Positions 1 to 8,651 are shown, counted from the stretch's first letter. The stretch: DNA of 64,000 nt from Winogradskyella alexanderae (GCF_020166335.1 NZ_JAIUJR010000002.1:1-64000); one strand, 5' to 3'. Notes: a model not told the origin generated them from the letters alone. Made by a program: numbers and translations.

Positions 1-735
1 GTGGATACTACTGCGCCAACGTTTACTGTTCCTGGTGACCTGACCGTGGAATGTGACGTGGACGTAACGGATCTGTCCATTACCGGTGACGTAACCGACG
101 AAGCGGACAACTGTTCGACTGGACTGGATGCCGTCTACACCGACAGCATTGCTGATGGCGCTTGCGATAACGAATCAATAATCACGCGTACATGGTCTTT
201 GACCGATGCCTGTGACAACAACACGACACTTGTTCAGACCATTACCGTGGTGGATACTACTGCGCCGACTTTTACATCTGATTTGCCAAATGATATTGAA
301 GTAGAATGTGACGCAGTTCCTGATGCAGAAGAATTATTGGCAACAGATAACTGTGGCAATGTAGAAGTAACTTTTGAAGAAATAATTGATAATGGTGCTT
401 GTGTTGGTGATTACATAATCACTAGAACTTGGACTGCTACTGATGCATGTGATAATTCGACTGTACATACGCAAATTATCACAGTACAAGATACTACACC
501 ACCAGCATTAGTAACACCTTTTGATGAGAACGTTACAGTTGCATGTGATGATATTCCTGAGGTTCCAGAATTAGTGTTTGAAGACGCCTGCTCAACAGAC
601 ATTCAAGTAACTTTTGAGGAGGTCTCAACTCAAGCAAACGACTTTGAAGATTATGAAATTATAAGAACCTGGACTGTTGTAGATGATTGTGGAAATGAAG
701 CAATTTTCACTCAAAATGTTATTGTAGAGATAAGT
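1..735 (+). repeat. Tandem adhesin modules, periods about 249 and 237 bp
   Basis: Module starts lie at 1, 250 and 487. The first 17 bases at position 1 (gtggatactactgcgcc) recur exactly at 250. The third copy is diverged (caagatactacaccacc). The repeats are in frame and encode 79-83-residue cysteine-containing modules. More copies probably lie upstream of the window. Confidence 0.8.
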
Positions 736-1299
736 AATGTTATTAATGCATTTGACAGTACGCGTTGTATTCTAGATGCAGAGTTTGACTTATTTGACTT
801 ACTATCTGGTGATTTTGATATGAATGGTACATGGAGTGTGGTCTCTGGTAATGCTTCATTGAACGGCAGTTTCTTTGATCCATCATCTGTGGAAGTAGGT
901 ATGTATACATTTATGTATTCAATTACTGAAGGACCTTGTCCAAAAGAAGTTGAAGTAAATCTTACAATTGATGACGATTGTGTTGTTTTGGCATGTGGTA
1001 AGGACAATGTTGTTATATCGAAAACAGTTACGGCCAATGGCGACAACTATAATGAGTTCTTTACAATAACAGGTGTAGAAGAATGTGGATTTGTAATAGA
1101 ATTGCAAATTTTCAATAGATGGGGAGCGAAAATATTTGAATCAAATAATTATCAAAATGATTGGAATGGATTCTCTCATAATTCTGCGGTAGGAAGTTCT
1201 GGAAAAGTCCCAACAGGAACTTACTACTACGTTATTAATTTAAGAAATAGTGGATTGGAACCTTTTGCTGGTCCTATCTATGTAGCAACAGATAAATAA
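1..1299 (+). CDS. Type IX-secreted repeat adhesin, 3' part (type B C-terminal sorting domain)
   Basis: The frame is open from the first base, so the gene begins upstream and only the last 432 residues are seen. These contain three modules beginning with V/Q-D-T-T-A/P-P, with conserved ECD, DNC and ACDN motifs. Such HYR/Ig-like cysteine-containing repeats are typical of large flavobacterial surface adhesins. After a linker at about residues 245-330, the last 100 residues look like a CHU_C / gliding_CTERM type B sorting domain, with the markers NGDNYNEFF, IFNRWGAKIFES and W-N-G near the end. That domain directs export by the type IX system, and the protein should end up on the cell surface. A PorP/SprF gene follows after 9 bases, which is the usual partner arrangement for type B substrates (as with sprB-sprF). 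The first part is markedly GC-richer than the rest. The ligand is unknown. Confidence 0.88.
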   Translation: MDTTAPTFTVPGDLTVECDVDVTDLSITGDVTDEADNCSTGLDAVYTDSIADGACDNESIITRTWSLTDACDNNTTLVQTITVVDTTAPTFTSDLPNDIEVECDAVPDAEELLATDNCGNVEVTFEEIIDNGACVGDYIITRTWTATDACDNSTVHTQIITVQDTTPPALVTPFDENVTVACDDIPEVPELVFEDACSTDIQVTFEEVSTQANDFEDYEIIRTWTVVDDCGNEAIFTQNVIVEISNVINAFDSTRCILDAEFDLFDLLSGDFDMNGTWSVVSGNASLNGSFFDPSSVEVGMYTFMYSITEGPCPKEVEVNLTIDDDCVVLACGKDNVVISKTVTANGDNYNEFFTITGVEECGFVIELQIFNRWGAKIFESNNYQNDWNGFSHNSAVGSSGKVPTGTYYYVINLRNSGLEPFAGPIYVATDK

Positions 1300-1308
1300 A
1301 CTTAACCG

Positions 1309-2244
1309 ATGAAACTGAATAGATTTTTAAGTATTGTAGTTTTCTTACTGGGTATCTCTGCCTCATTTGGACAGCAATTGCCACAGTTTACACAATACAT
1401 GTTTAATACCATCTCCATAAATCCGGCATATGCAGGAAGTAGGGAAACTTTTAGTGCAGTTGGTTTGCACAGAAGTCAATGGGTTGGTCTAGAAGGTGGT
1501 CCTGAAACACAAACCCTCTCCTTTCATTCTCCTTTGCGTAATGAACAGGTTGGATTAGGTCTATCTTTTATTAACGATAAATTAGGGTATGAAAATTTTT
1601 CATATATATATGGTGATTTTTCATATACAATTCCGACCGGTGTGAATTCAAAATTAGCATTTGGTATCAAGGGTGGTTTTACTCATTATAGTTTGGATGA
1701 AGAACTCTTAAATGATCCATCTGTTGTAAATGATCCATTTTTTAATGATGTTTCAAACCGTTGGAGTCCAAATGTTGGCGCAGGTATTTACTGGCACTCA
1801 CAAATGTGGTATTTGGGCCTTTCTGCACCAAGGATACTTAATACTGATTATAATAATGGTGGAAGTGGAAATATTGACTATGTCGCCTTGGAGCGTGTTA
1901 GTTACTATTTTACTGGTGGTGTTGTCCTTAATTTGAGCGAAACTACTAAGTTAAAACCTTCTGTTTTGTTAAAAGCTACAAATGGTGCACCCTTATCCTT
2001 TGATATTTCAGCGAACTTTTTGTTTAATGAAACCTTCTGGATAGGTGGAGGATACAGGATTAATCAATCTGCTGCTGCCATTGGCGGAATCGCAGATTTC
2101 CAAGTGTCAAAACAATTAAGGATTGGATATGCCTATGAATACCCAATTTCTGATATTAGACCATATACGAGTGGTACCCACGAAGTACTTCTTATGTTTG
2201 AAGTCTTTAAAAGTAAACGAATTAAATCACCAAGATACTTCTAA
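1309..2244 (+). CDS. PorP/SprF family type IX secretion outer-membrane protein
   Basis: 311 residues with a cleavable signal peptide (about residues 1-21, ending ISASFG before QQLPQFTQYMFN). The mature start Q-x-P-Q-x-T-Q-Y-M-F-N-x-x-x-x-N-P-A-Y-A-G is the hallmark of the PorP/SprF family. The rest alternates short aromatic/glycine strands, as expected for an outer-membrane beta-barrel. Family knowledge: paralogues sit next to genes for type B CTD proteins and are needed to secrete or anchor that particular substrate. The gene lies 9 bp after the adhesin and 12 bp before the OmpA-type protein, so the three are probably one operon. The exact substrate is inferred from position only. Confidence 0.9.
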   Translation: MKLNRFLSIVVFLLGISASFGQQLPQFTQYMFNTISINPAYAGSRETFSAVGLHRSQWVGLEGGPETQTLSFHSPLRNEQVGLGLSFINDKLGYENFSYIYGDFSYTIPTGVNSKLAFGIKGGFTHYSLDEELLNDPSVVNDPFFNDVSNRWSPNVGAGIYWHSQMWYLGLSAPRILNTDYNNGGSGNIDYVALERVSYYFTGGVVLNLSETTKLKPSVLLKATNGAPLSFDISANFLFNETFWIGGGYRINQSAAAIGGIADFQVSKQLRIGYAYEYPISDIRPYTSGTHEVLLMFEVFKSKRIKSPRYF

Positions 2245-2256
2245 AAGAATCGCATT

Positions 2257-4161
2257 ATGAAAACACGAATATCAATTCTCATTCTTACGTTAAGTTGTTC
2301 GTTATCTTTTGCGCAAAAGAAGTTGGCCGACAAGTTTTTTGAGAATTTTAATTACTATAAAGCTATTGAACTTTATGAAAAAGCAGTTGAAAAAGGTGAT
2401 AACAGTGCCCATATTTTAACTCGACTAGGTGATGCTTACTACAATAATTCAGAGTCCGATAAAGCCGCTTATTGGTATGGTGAAGCGTTGAAAGAACATA
2501 AGCAAATTGAACCAGAGTACATATTTAAATATATACAATCCCTTCGAAGCATTGGTAATTACGATGAGGCAGATAAATGGTTTAAAGAACTTAGTCTTAT
2601 TCAACAAGGTGACAGCAGATTAAAAGGTTATAACCCAGATGAAGTAGACCTTTACAATATGCTAACAACAAAGTACGAAGTTGTTGTAAATGTTGAAAAT
2701 GTACCATTTAATTCTGAAAATTCAGATTTTGGTGCTTATATAAAAGATAATGTTTTATACTTTGCCTCAGCAAGAAGCGATAATGGTGAAGTATACAGCT
2801 GGAATAAGGAACCTTTTTTAGATTTGTATCAAATTTCTGTTTCAGATACGGCTAATGCTACAACATATGGGTCCGTTTCAAAAATATCTTCAGATAATAT
2901 TAATACTGATTTTCATGAGGCTTCAGTCGCTATTACCAATGATGGTAAAACCATGTATTTTACCAGAGACAACGTTACCAAAAGGAATAAATTAGCTTAT
3001 GATAAAAAAGGTACTGTTCATCTTAAAATTTATAAGGCTACACGTATCGATAATGAGTGGACGGATGTAGAAGAACTTCCGTTTAACGATAAAATTTATT
3101 CTACAGGACACCCAACTTTAAGCCCAGACAATAAAACACTATATTTTGTTTCTGATCGCGAAGGCGGTCTGGGCCAAACTGACATTTACGCGGTGAGCAT
3201 TAATGAGGACGGGACCTACGGTGAGCCTGAAAATCTGGGAGAAATGGTTAATACTGAAGGTCGCGAAATGTTTCCTTTTGTTGCTAAAGACAATACGCTT
3301 TATTTTTCGTCAGATGGCTATTTAAACCTTGGATTATTGGATATTTTTAAATCTAATAAACTCAAAGGTGAACGCAAAGAACCAGAAAACTTAGGTGCGC
3401 CCTATAATAGTGGCTATGACGATTTTGCATTCTTTATAGATTCGGAAACCGAAAAAGGCTATTTCTCGTCAAATAGGCCAGATGGAAAAGGAGGTGACGA
3501 TATTTATAGTTTCAACATCACGGAGTGTGAACAAATAATTACTGGTACCATAAAAGATCTTGACTCAGGGACATTATTAACTGGAGTAAACATCAGACTA
3601 ATAGATGAAACGGGCAAGGTCATTGAAGAGCTCAACACAGAAAATAAAAGTGATTATGAGTTTACTGTAGATTGTGATCAAACTTACACTGTGGTTGCAA
3701 CTAAACTTGATTACAAAGAAGACAAACAAACTATAACTGCGGATAACACAAATGACAAAGTGAATCAGGCCGACTTAAATCTTGTTCCTTTAATTATTGA
3801 TAATCAAATTGTAATCAACCCAATATTCTTCGATTTTGACAAATGGAATATAAGAACAGACGCACAATATGAATTAGAGAATATTGTAGATGTTTTAAGA
3901 AAGCACCCGGATATGGTTATAAAAATTGAATCTCACACCGATAGTCGCGGTGGTGATAGATACAACATGAAGCTATCCGATAGACGGGCAAAAGCTACAC
4001 GTGACTATATAATCTCTAGAGGAATAAGTAAAGACCGTATTGAAAGCGCTATTGGGTATGGTGAAACACAACTGCTTAATAAGTGTGCAAATAGAATTGA
4101 ATGTACAGAAGAAGAACACCAGTTGAACAGAAGGTCTTACTTCTATATTGTAAAAGAATAA
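2257..4161 (+). CDS. OmpA-family protein with TPR and PD40 repeats
   Basis: 634 residues. A signal peptide (about 1-19) is followed by TPR-like helices (about 25-115), then WD40-like PD40 beta-propeller repeats (about 150-425; motifs such as PTLSPDNKTLYFVSDREGG and GYFSSNRPDGKGGDDIYSF), then a carboxypeptidase-regulatory-like domain (about 430-510). It ends in an OmpA C-terminal peptidoglycan-binding domain (about 520-632), with FFDFDKWNIR and ESHTDSRGGDRYNMKLSDRRA. This architecture resembles PorE/SprD-type proteins that tie outer-membrane type IX components to peptidoglycan. It is the last gene of the adhesin operon and is followed by a strong terminator. Whether it serves the adhesin upstream or the secretion machine in general cannot be told from sequence. 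Confidence 0.88.
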   Translation: MKTRISILILTLSCSLSFAQKKLADKFFENFNYYKAIELYEKAVEKGDNSAHILTRLGDAYYNNSESDKAAYWYGEALKEHKQIEPEYIFKYIQSLRSIGNYDEADKWFKELSLIQQGDSRLKGYNPDEVDLYNMLTTKYEVVVNVENVPFNSENSDFGAYIKDNVLYFASARSDNGEVYSWNKEPFLDLYQISVSDTANATTYGSVSKISSDNINTDFHEASVAITNDGKTMYFTRDNVTKRNKLAYDKKGTVHLKIYKATRIDNEWTDVEELPFNDKIYSTGHPTLSPDNKTLYFVSDREGGLGQTDIYAVSINEDGTYGEPENLGEMVNTEGREMFPFVAKDNTLYFSSDGYLNLGLLDIFKSNKLKGERKEPENLGAPYNSGYDDFAFFIDSETEKGYFSSNRPDGKGGDDIYSFNITECEQIITGTIKDLDSGTLLTGVNIRLIDETGKVIEELNTENKSDYEFTVDCDQTYTVVATKLDYKEDKQTITADNTNDKVNQADLNLVPLIIDNQIVINPIFFDFDKWNIRTDAQYELENIVDVLRKHPDMVIKIESHTDSRGGDRYNMKLSDRRAKATRDYIISRGISKDRIESAIGYGETQLLNKCANRIECTEEEHQLNRRSYFYIVKE

Positions 4162-4177
4162 GCTTTAGTGTTATAAA

Positions 4178-4222
4178 TAAAAAAAGAGGAGGCAATTAAT
4201 TAATTGCCTCCTCTTTTTTTTT
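4178..4222 (+). terminator. Rho-independent terminator after the adhesin operon
   Basis: GAGGAGGCAATTA (4186-4198) pairs with TAATTGCCTCCTC (4201-4213), followed by a run of T. A matching A-run on the other side could let it work in both directions. Confidence 0.9.
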
Positions 4223-4412
4223 ACCCTATCCCACAATACTTTTTTTCGCATCATAGGACCACTTTTATGAATTTAAGCATATAATTGTAGATATTGTCTA
4301 ATTCAAATCAATTCCATTTAAAATAAAGCGTATAATTACCTATAACAGGTTCTAATAATCTTGGATATTTTGAATATTCAACAGATAAAGGTCAACACTT
4401 ATAATTATTGGT

Positions 4413-4438
4413 TAAAAAAAAGCCACATTTCTGTGGCT
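4413..4438 (-). terminator. Terminator of the CAP lipoprotein gene
   Basis: AGCCACA (4421-4427) pairs with TGTGGCT (4432-4438). On the minus strand the hairpin is followed by an uninterrupted T-run (plus-strand A-run just before 4421). Confidence 0.85.
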
Positions 4439-4470
4439 TAATCTTGCTATTAATCAACTTTTTGAGCGGT

Positions 4471-4968
4471 TTAACGCTTTATAAAGATATTAGTGAAGTA
4501 CCATTTACCTTCACTGTTCTGTTCTGCAGAAATATCAAAATCGGTAAAATTACCTTCTATATTTTCTCTATGGCTAGGACTGTTTAACCAAGCACCAACA
4601 ACAGATTCTGCATTACTAAATCCGTAAGCTACATTTTCAGAAACTACAGCTGCCGATGCGTTTGACTGTAAACTTTGTTTTCTTTGAAAGAAATTATCAT
4701 GAGAGACATTATCTACTTCAATCATGTAATCCGTATGCGTAAAAGCAACTGCTTTTACAGTTCTATGATCGTTTAATGGGTTAAGTCCTTCTAAAATTCT
4801 ATGTTGATTTATTAACTCCATTATTTCAATTTCAATTTGTTTCGCTTCTGGCGCAACAGGGACCTCAATGGAGTTTATGCTATCTTCTGCTACAGTTTCA
4901 GTAGAGCAAGACGTAAAGCCTAAAAATGTCACTAAAGCCAAGAAAGGCAGTATTTTAGATGCTTTCAT
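4471..4968 (-). CDS. CAP-domain (SCP/PR-1-like) lipoprotein
   Basis: 165 residues. An SpII signal peptide ends FLGFTSC, with Cys21 as the lipidated residue, so the protein is anchored in an envelope membrane. Residues about 45-163 form a bacterial CAP domain: MELINQHRILEGLNPL (first helix), then AFTHTDYM and VSHDNFFQR (histidines of the CAP cavity), ENVAYG, and WLNSPSHRENI. These are the conserved CAP blocks (H, E, H). Bacterial CAP proteins are secreted or surface proteins of mostly unknown activity. The gene is monocistronic, with its own terminator downstream. Family assignment is firm; function is unknown. Confidence 0.9.
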   Translation of the reverse strand: MKASKILPFLALVTFLGFTSCSTETVAEDSINSIEVPVAPEAKQIEIEIMELINQHRILEGLNPLNDHRTVKAVAFTHTDYMIEVDNVSHDNFFQRKQSLQSNASAAVVSENVAYGFSNAESVVGAWLNSPSHRENIEGNFTDFDISAEQNSEGKWYFTNIFIKR

Positions 4969-5047
4969 AAGTAGGTTATTTTAGTTTGGGATTACTAAAG
5001 TAAAAGCCTACTTATGTTGTTTACGTTAAACAAATGTTAAAATCGAT

Positions 5048-5097
5048 AAAAAACATGCATTTTGTCGATATTTATTGCAAATAATCGATGAAATGCA
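5048..5097 (-). terminator. Probable terminator of the pyr-pdxH operon
   Basis: Imperfect inverted repeat of tgcatttcatcgat and atcgacaaaatgca (minus strand, 14 bp with two mismatches, loop 14) followed by tgTTTTTTat. It lies 68 bp after the pdxH stop codon. The long loop makes it weaker than the other terminators here. Confidence 0.5.
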
Positions 5098-5165
5098 CTT
5101 TAAATTCAAAATTTTAAGTATTTCACCTGATTAAATTTGCTTTTAGTCGATAATATGTCGAAGGA

Positions 5166-5813
5166 TTATGGGCATAAACGGTCTATCTTCCAGTTGAAAT
5201 CCTCTTGTAGCTTATATCTAATTCTGTCATGTAGTCTATTAGGTCTTCCTTGCCAAAACTCAAGTTCTGTGGGTCTTACAATATACCCTCCCCAATTTTT
5301 CGGCCTTTCAATCTCCTTACCCTCATAATTGGCTTCGAGTTGTTTTAGTTTATCTTCTAATACTTGCCTGTTCTCAACTGGTTCGCTTTGATTTGAAACA
5401 ATAGCCCCAAGCTGACTACCTCTCGGTCTAGATTCAAAATAGCCGTCACTTAAATTTTCGGCTATCTTTTCTGCCTGACCCTTAATTATAATTTGACGTT
5501 CTGCTGCATGCCAAAAAAATGACAAACACACATTAGGATTTACTTCTATGGCTTTTCCTTTCTCACTCTTATAGTTGGTGTAAAAAATAAAACCCTCATA
5601 GGTATATTTTTTAAGCAGCACTACCCTACTTTTTGGATAGCCGTCCAAACCAATGGTAGAAATTGTCATAGCATTTGTTTCATCTACATTAAAATGTGTA
5701 TCTACCTCGATAAACCAGTCTCTAAATAATTCTAAGGGATTTTCGGGGACATTTTCTAATAGAAGTTCTCCCTTTTCGTATGTTTTTCTGTAATCACTTA
5801 AATCTTTCTCCAT
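5166..5813 (-). CDS. pdxH: Pyridoxamine/pyridoxine 5'-phosphate oxidase
   Basis: FMN-dependent oxidase making pyridoxal 5'-phosphate from PNP or PMP in the cytoplasm. From the chosen start (MEKDLSDYRKTYEKGELL) the protein has 215 residues, the usual family length. An in-frame ATG seven codons upstream (5834) adds residues unlike the family. Visible family blocks: TISTIGLDGYPKSRVVLLK (FMN contact), GFIFYTNYKSEKGKAI, SFFWHAAERQIIIKGQAEKI, FESRPRGSQLGAI, and the C-terminal block WGGYIVRPTELEFWQGRPNR-LHDR. It is the last gene of a minus-strand run starting at pyrR, 42 bp after rnz. Confidence 0.95.
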   Translation of the reverse strand: MEKDLSDYRKTYEKGELLLENVPENPLELFRDWFIEVDTHFNVDETNAMTISTIGLDGYPKSRVVLLKKYTYEGFIFYTNYKSEKGKAIEVNPNVCLSFFWHAAERQIIIKGQAEKIAENLSDGYFESRPRGSQLGAIVSNQSEPVENRQVLEDKLKQLEANYEGKEIERPKNWGGYIVRPTELEFWQGRPNRLHDRIRYKLQEDFNWKIDRLCP

Positions 5814-5855
5814 AGTTATGCGAAGATACTTCAATTTTGTATTATTCTAAAAAAG

Positions 5856-6764
5856 CTAAGAAAACTCAAATGACCTGCCATCTTGTGCGAGGAGTACATT
5901 GTCAAATACTTGTTTTGCCTCTTTTTTAAAGAGGTCATAACCATTATATCGCGTTGAATAATGCCCTAAAATGAGCGTTTTCACATCCGCTTTTCTTGCA
6001 ATTGTTGCTGCCTGTTCGGCTGTACTATGCTTTGTTAGGTCACATAAATCTTCGTTCACATTTAAAAACGTGGACTCATGGTAAAGTACATCTGTGTTCT
6101 TAATTATTGGAACAATTGATTCGTCATAAGCAGTATCACTGCAATAGGCATAACTTTTAGGAGGATTAGGATCTAGAGTAACGGCATTATTTTTTATTAA
6201 TTTACCATTCTCGCTAAAGACATCAGCGCCTTGCTTTAGTTTTCTAAAATATGCCTTATCAATATTGGCTTTTTGAACTGCATTTATATCCAATTTTCTT
6301 TCGCCTATTTTTTCTTTAAACAGAAATCCATTTGTATATATGCGGTGTTTAAGAGGTATAGTATGTACTTCGACCTTGTCATCTTCAAAAATCAATTGGG
6401 ATTCTTTTGACTGAAGTTCGTGAAAGATTAATGGATAATTAGTCCATGAATCTGATAACTTAAGCTGTAAGGTTATAACTTCCTTAATGCCTTTAGGCCC
6501 ATAGATATGAAGTTCATTTTCACGTGACAGCAGTCTAAATGTACTTACTAAACCCACTAGTCCGAAGTAATGATCGCCATGCAAGTGTGAAATGAAAATA
6601 TGTTTTATTCTAGAAAATTTTATTTTATGCCGACGTAATTCTACCTGAGTACCTTCACCACAATCTATAAGAAACATATGGTTTTTTAGTTCTAATACCT
6701 GTGATGTAGGATTGGTATTAGTTCTTGGAGTGGCACTATGGCAGCCTAAAATGGTAAGTCTCAT
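5856..6764 (-). CDS. rnz: Ribonuclease Z
   Basis: 302 residues, a full-length short-form RNase Z of the metallo-beta-lactamase fold. It is a zinc endonuclease that trims tRNA 3' trailers. Motif II SHLHGDH (His60, His62, Asp64, His65) supplies the zinc ligands. The start TILGCHSATPR and LIDCGEGTQVELRR are family signatures. Further ligands are visible in YCSDTAYDE, YHESTF, TKHSTAEQAA and LILGHYSTRY. The gene starts 3 bp after the stop of the STAS-like gene, so the two are probably co-translated. Confidence 0.95.
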   Translation of the reverse strand: MRLTILGCHSATPRTNTNPTSQVLELKNHMFLIDCGEGTQVELRRHKIKFSRIKHIFISHLHGDHYFGLVGLVSTFRLLSRENELHIYGPKGIKEVITLQLKLSDSWTNYPLIFHELQSKESQLIFEDDKVEVHTIPLKHRIYTNGFLFKEKIGERKLDINAVQKANIDKAYFRKLKQGADVFSENGKLIKNNAVTLDPNPPKSYAYCSDTAYDESIVPIIKNTDVLYHESTFLNVNEDLCDLTKHSTAEQAATIARKADVKTLILGHYSTRYNGYDLFKKEAKQVFDNVLLAQDGRSFEFS

Positions 6765-6767
6765 GAA

Positions 6768-7100
6768 TTAAAAACCTAAATCGCGCTCAATATCTTCCAT
6801 CTCAATGATATCGTAGGCCTCATGTAAAGTTGGTACTACAACAATCTCGTCTGGCATTTCATCTAAATCTGCTCTATCGGAAACTACAACGAAAGATTTT
6901 TTATCACCTCTATGTTTATTACTAACACGAAGAAACTCAACGATATCCTCTAATGTGGTTTTACCAATACTAGTAAGATTTACAATTATGTGGTCGTTCT
7001 TGAACTTATAATAAGCCTGTTCTATATTACTAACAAGTGTTTTTACTGAACCTTTTTCTTGAGTGATTATGGTAATATTGCCGTCTCTGCTTATTATCAT
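6768..7100 (-). CDS. Small STAS-like protein between pyrB and rnz
   Basis: 110 residues, soluble, acidic C-terminus. The pattern of a beta strand (GNITIITQEKG), a helix (SNIEQAYYKF), a strand (HIIVNLTSI), then a helix (TLEDIVEFLRVSNKHRG) and strands (KSFVVVSD, EIVVVPTLHEAYDII) looks like the STAS/anti-anti-sigma fold. I cannot see a canonical phosphorylatable D-S-x-G motif; T-S-I-G-K-T-T lies at that place. It is packed between pyrB (10 bp) and rnz (3 bp). From memory, flavobacterial genomes tend to keep a protein of this type beside rnz. Its function is unknown; a regulatory or protein-binding role is only inference. Confidence 0.7.
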   Translation of the reverse strand: MIISRDGNITIITQEKGSVKTLVSNIEQAYYKFKNDHIIVNLTSIGKTTLEDIVEFLRVSNKHRGDKKSFVVVSDRADLDEMPDEIVVVPTLHEAYDIIEMEDIERDLGF

Positions 7101-7110
7101 AGGACTACTG

Positions 7111-8034
7111 CTATATTTTTGATGCTAAAAGATAAATTACGGCCATTCTTATGGCTACACCATTTTCAACTTGATCTAAGATAATCGCCTGCTTAGAATC
7201 CGCGACATCACTTGTAATTTCTACACCTCTATTTATTGGGCCTGGATGCATAATAACAATATCTTTTGCTAGATTGTTTAGAAGCTCTTTGTTTATTCCA
7301 TACTGTTGGGTGTACTCTCTTGTAGATGGAAAATAACTTATATCCATGCGTTCATTCTGTACACGCAACATATTTGCAACATCACACCACTCTAGAGCAT
7401 GCTTTAGATTGGTTTCAACTGTTACACCCAACTCTTTAATATACTTTGGTATGAGTGTTCTTGGACCACATACCATTACATTTGCGCCTTGTAGTTGAAG
7501 GGCGTAGATATTTGACAGTGCTACCCTACTATGCAAAATATCGCCAACAATTACAACGTTCTTACCCTTCACTTTACCAAGCTTTTCCCTTATTGAATAA
7601 GTATCCAAAAGTGCTTGAGTTGGATGCTCGTGTGCTCCATCACCAGCATTGATTATACTTGCATTTACATGTTTGGCTAAAAATACACCAGCTCCTGGGT
7701 TAGGATGACGCATTACAACCATGTCTACTTTCATTGATAAAATATTGTTAACAGTATCTACCAACGTTTCTCCCTTCTTGACAGAAGATTGTGAAGCCGA
7801 AAAATTTATTACATCTGCAGAAAGTCTTTTTTCCGCCAGCTCAAAAGAGAGCTTAGTTCGCGTTGAGTTTTCAAAAAATAAATTGGCTATTGTTATGTCT
7901 CTCAGTGAAGGTACTTTTTTGATAGGTCGATTAATAACTTCTTTAAACTGATCTGCAGTTTCAAATATTAATTCGATATCCTGTTTATTGAGATATTTTA
8001 TACCTAATAAGTGTTTTACACTTAACTCACTCAT
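7111..8034 (-). CDS. pyrB: Aspartate carbamoyltransferase, catalytic chain
   Basis: 307 residues, normal catalytic-chain length. It condenses carbamoyl phosphate with aspartate, the committed step of pyrimidine synthesis. The carbamoyl-phosphate motif ENSTRTKLSFELA (about residues 54-66) is intact, as are the 80s-loop residues SSVKKGET, VMRHPNPGAG, HEHPTQALLDTYSI and HPGPINRGVEI. No pyrI regulatory chain is nearby. The gene starts 24 bp after pyrR, as in Gram-positive-type pyrR-pyrB operons. Confidence 0.96.
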   Translation of the reverse strand: MSELSVKHLLGIKYLNKQDIELIFETADQFKEVINRPIKKVPSLRDITIANLFFENSTRTKLSFELAEKRLSADVINFSASQSSVKKGETLVDTVNNILSMKVDMVVMRHPNPGAGVFLAKHVNASIINAGDGAHEHPTQALLDTYSIREKLGKVKGKNVVIVGDILHSRVALSNIYALQLQGANVMVCGPRTLIPKYIKELGVTVETNLKHALEWCDVANMLRVQNERMDISYFPSTREYTQQYGINKELLNNLAKDIVIMHPGPINRGVEITSDVADSKQAIILDQVENGVAIRMAVIYLLASKI

Positions 8035-8058
8035 AATGTTCTATTTCTATTTACAGTA

Positions 8059-8598
8059 TTATTTATCAATTAAATACACTGCATCTTCACCTTGGTTTTC
8101 TATCCAATTCACGATTACCCTTTGATTATCTATAGCATCAACCTGCCTTCCTTTATAATTTGGCTGAATTGGTAAATGCCTACTAAATCTTCTATCTATT
8201 AATGTTAGTAATTCGATATTATCCGGTCTACCAAAAGACTGAATAGCAGTTAATGCAGAACGAATACTTCTGCCTGTATAAAGCACATCATCAATAAATA
8301 CAACATTCTTATTTTCTACAATAAAATCTATTTCCGTAGTATTTGCTGCCAAAGGTTTGTCACCCCTTCTAAAATCATCCCTAAAAAAAGTAATATCTAA
8401 ATGACCCAGCTTAATATTCTTTATGCCATAATCCTCCATAAGCATTTTTGCCAAACGGTCGGCAAGATACTTACCTCTTGGTTGTATTCCAATTAAAACT
8501 GTTTCGGAAAAATCATCGTGGTTTTCAATGAGTTGGCAAGCCAGTCGGTGCAGAATTATACTGACTTCTTTTGCGTTTAGTAAAACTTTTTGACTCAT
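8059..8598 (-). CDS. pyrR: PyrR: pyrimidine operon attenuator / uracil phosphoribosyltransferase
   Basis: 179 residues of the type I phosphoribosyltransferase fold. The PRPP loop VVFIDDVLYTGRSIRSAL is intact. The blocks LIGIQPRGKYLADRL, LDITFFRDD and LIDRRFSRHLPIQPNYKGR are typical of PyrR. In Firmicutes PyrR binds pyr mRNA and controls attenuation, and it also has UPRT activity. Here it is first in the operon under a consensus promoter. I do not see an attenuator hairpin in the short leader (about 18 nt), so an RNA-binding role at this place is doubtful. Confidence 0.93.
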   Translation of the reverse strand: MSQKVLLNAKEVSIILHRLACQLIENHDDFSETVLIGIQPRGKYLADRLAKMLMEDYGIKNIKLGHLDITFFRDDFRRGDKPLAANTTEIDFIVENKNVVFIDDVLYTGRSIRSALTAIQSFGRPDNIELLTLIDRRFSRHLPIQPNYKGRQVDAIDNQRVIVNWIENQGEDAVYLIDK

Positions 8599-8621
8599 TT
8601 AGTTTCCAAACATTTGTATGG

Positions 8622-8651
8622 CAAAGTTAAGTTAAATAATTTGAGTATCAA
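8622..8651 (-). promoter_or_regulatory. Promoter of the pyrR operon
   Basis: Minus strand TTG, 19 bases, TAACTTTG: an exact match to the Bacteroidota primary-sigma consensus TTG-N19-TAnnTTTG. The -7 element ends 23 bp before the pyrR start codon. Confidence 0.85.

Larger units (their letters stand above)
4162..4470. other. Intergenic gap, 309 bp, with two terminators
   Basis: Convergent gap between the OmpA-type gene and the CAP lipoprotein. It holds one terminator for each side. The roughly 190 bp between the two hairpins (4223-4412) is AT-rich, and I recognise no gene, RNA or repeat in it. Confidence 0.7.

Noticed and set aside
5041..5165. Four TCGATA-like boxes before pdxH's 3' end, suspected operator cluster
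   Set aside because: They lie downstream of the operon and two of them form the arms of a terminator-like hairpin; simple AT-rich coincidence explains the rest.
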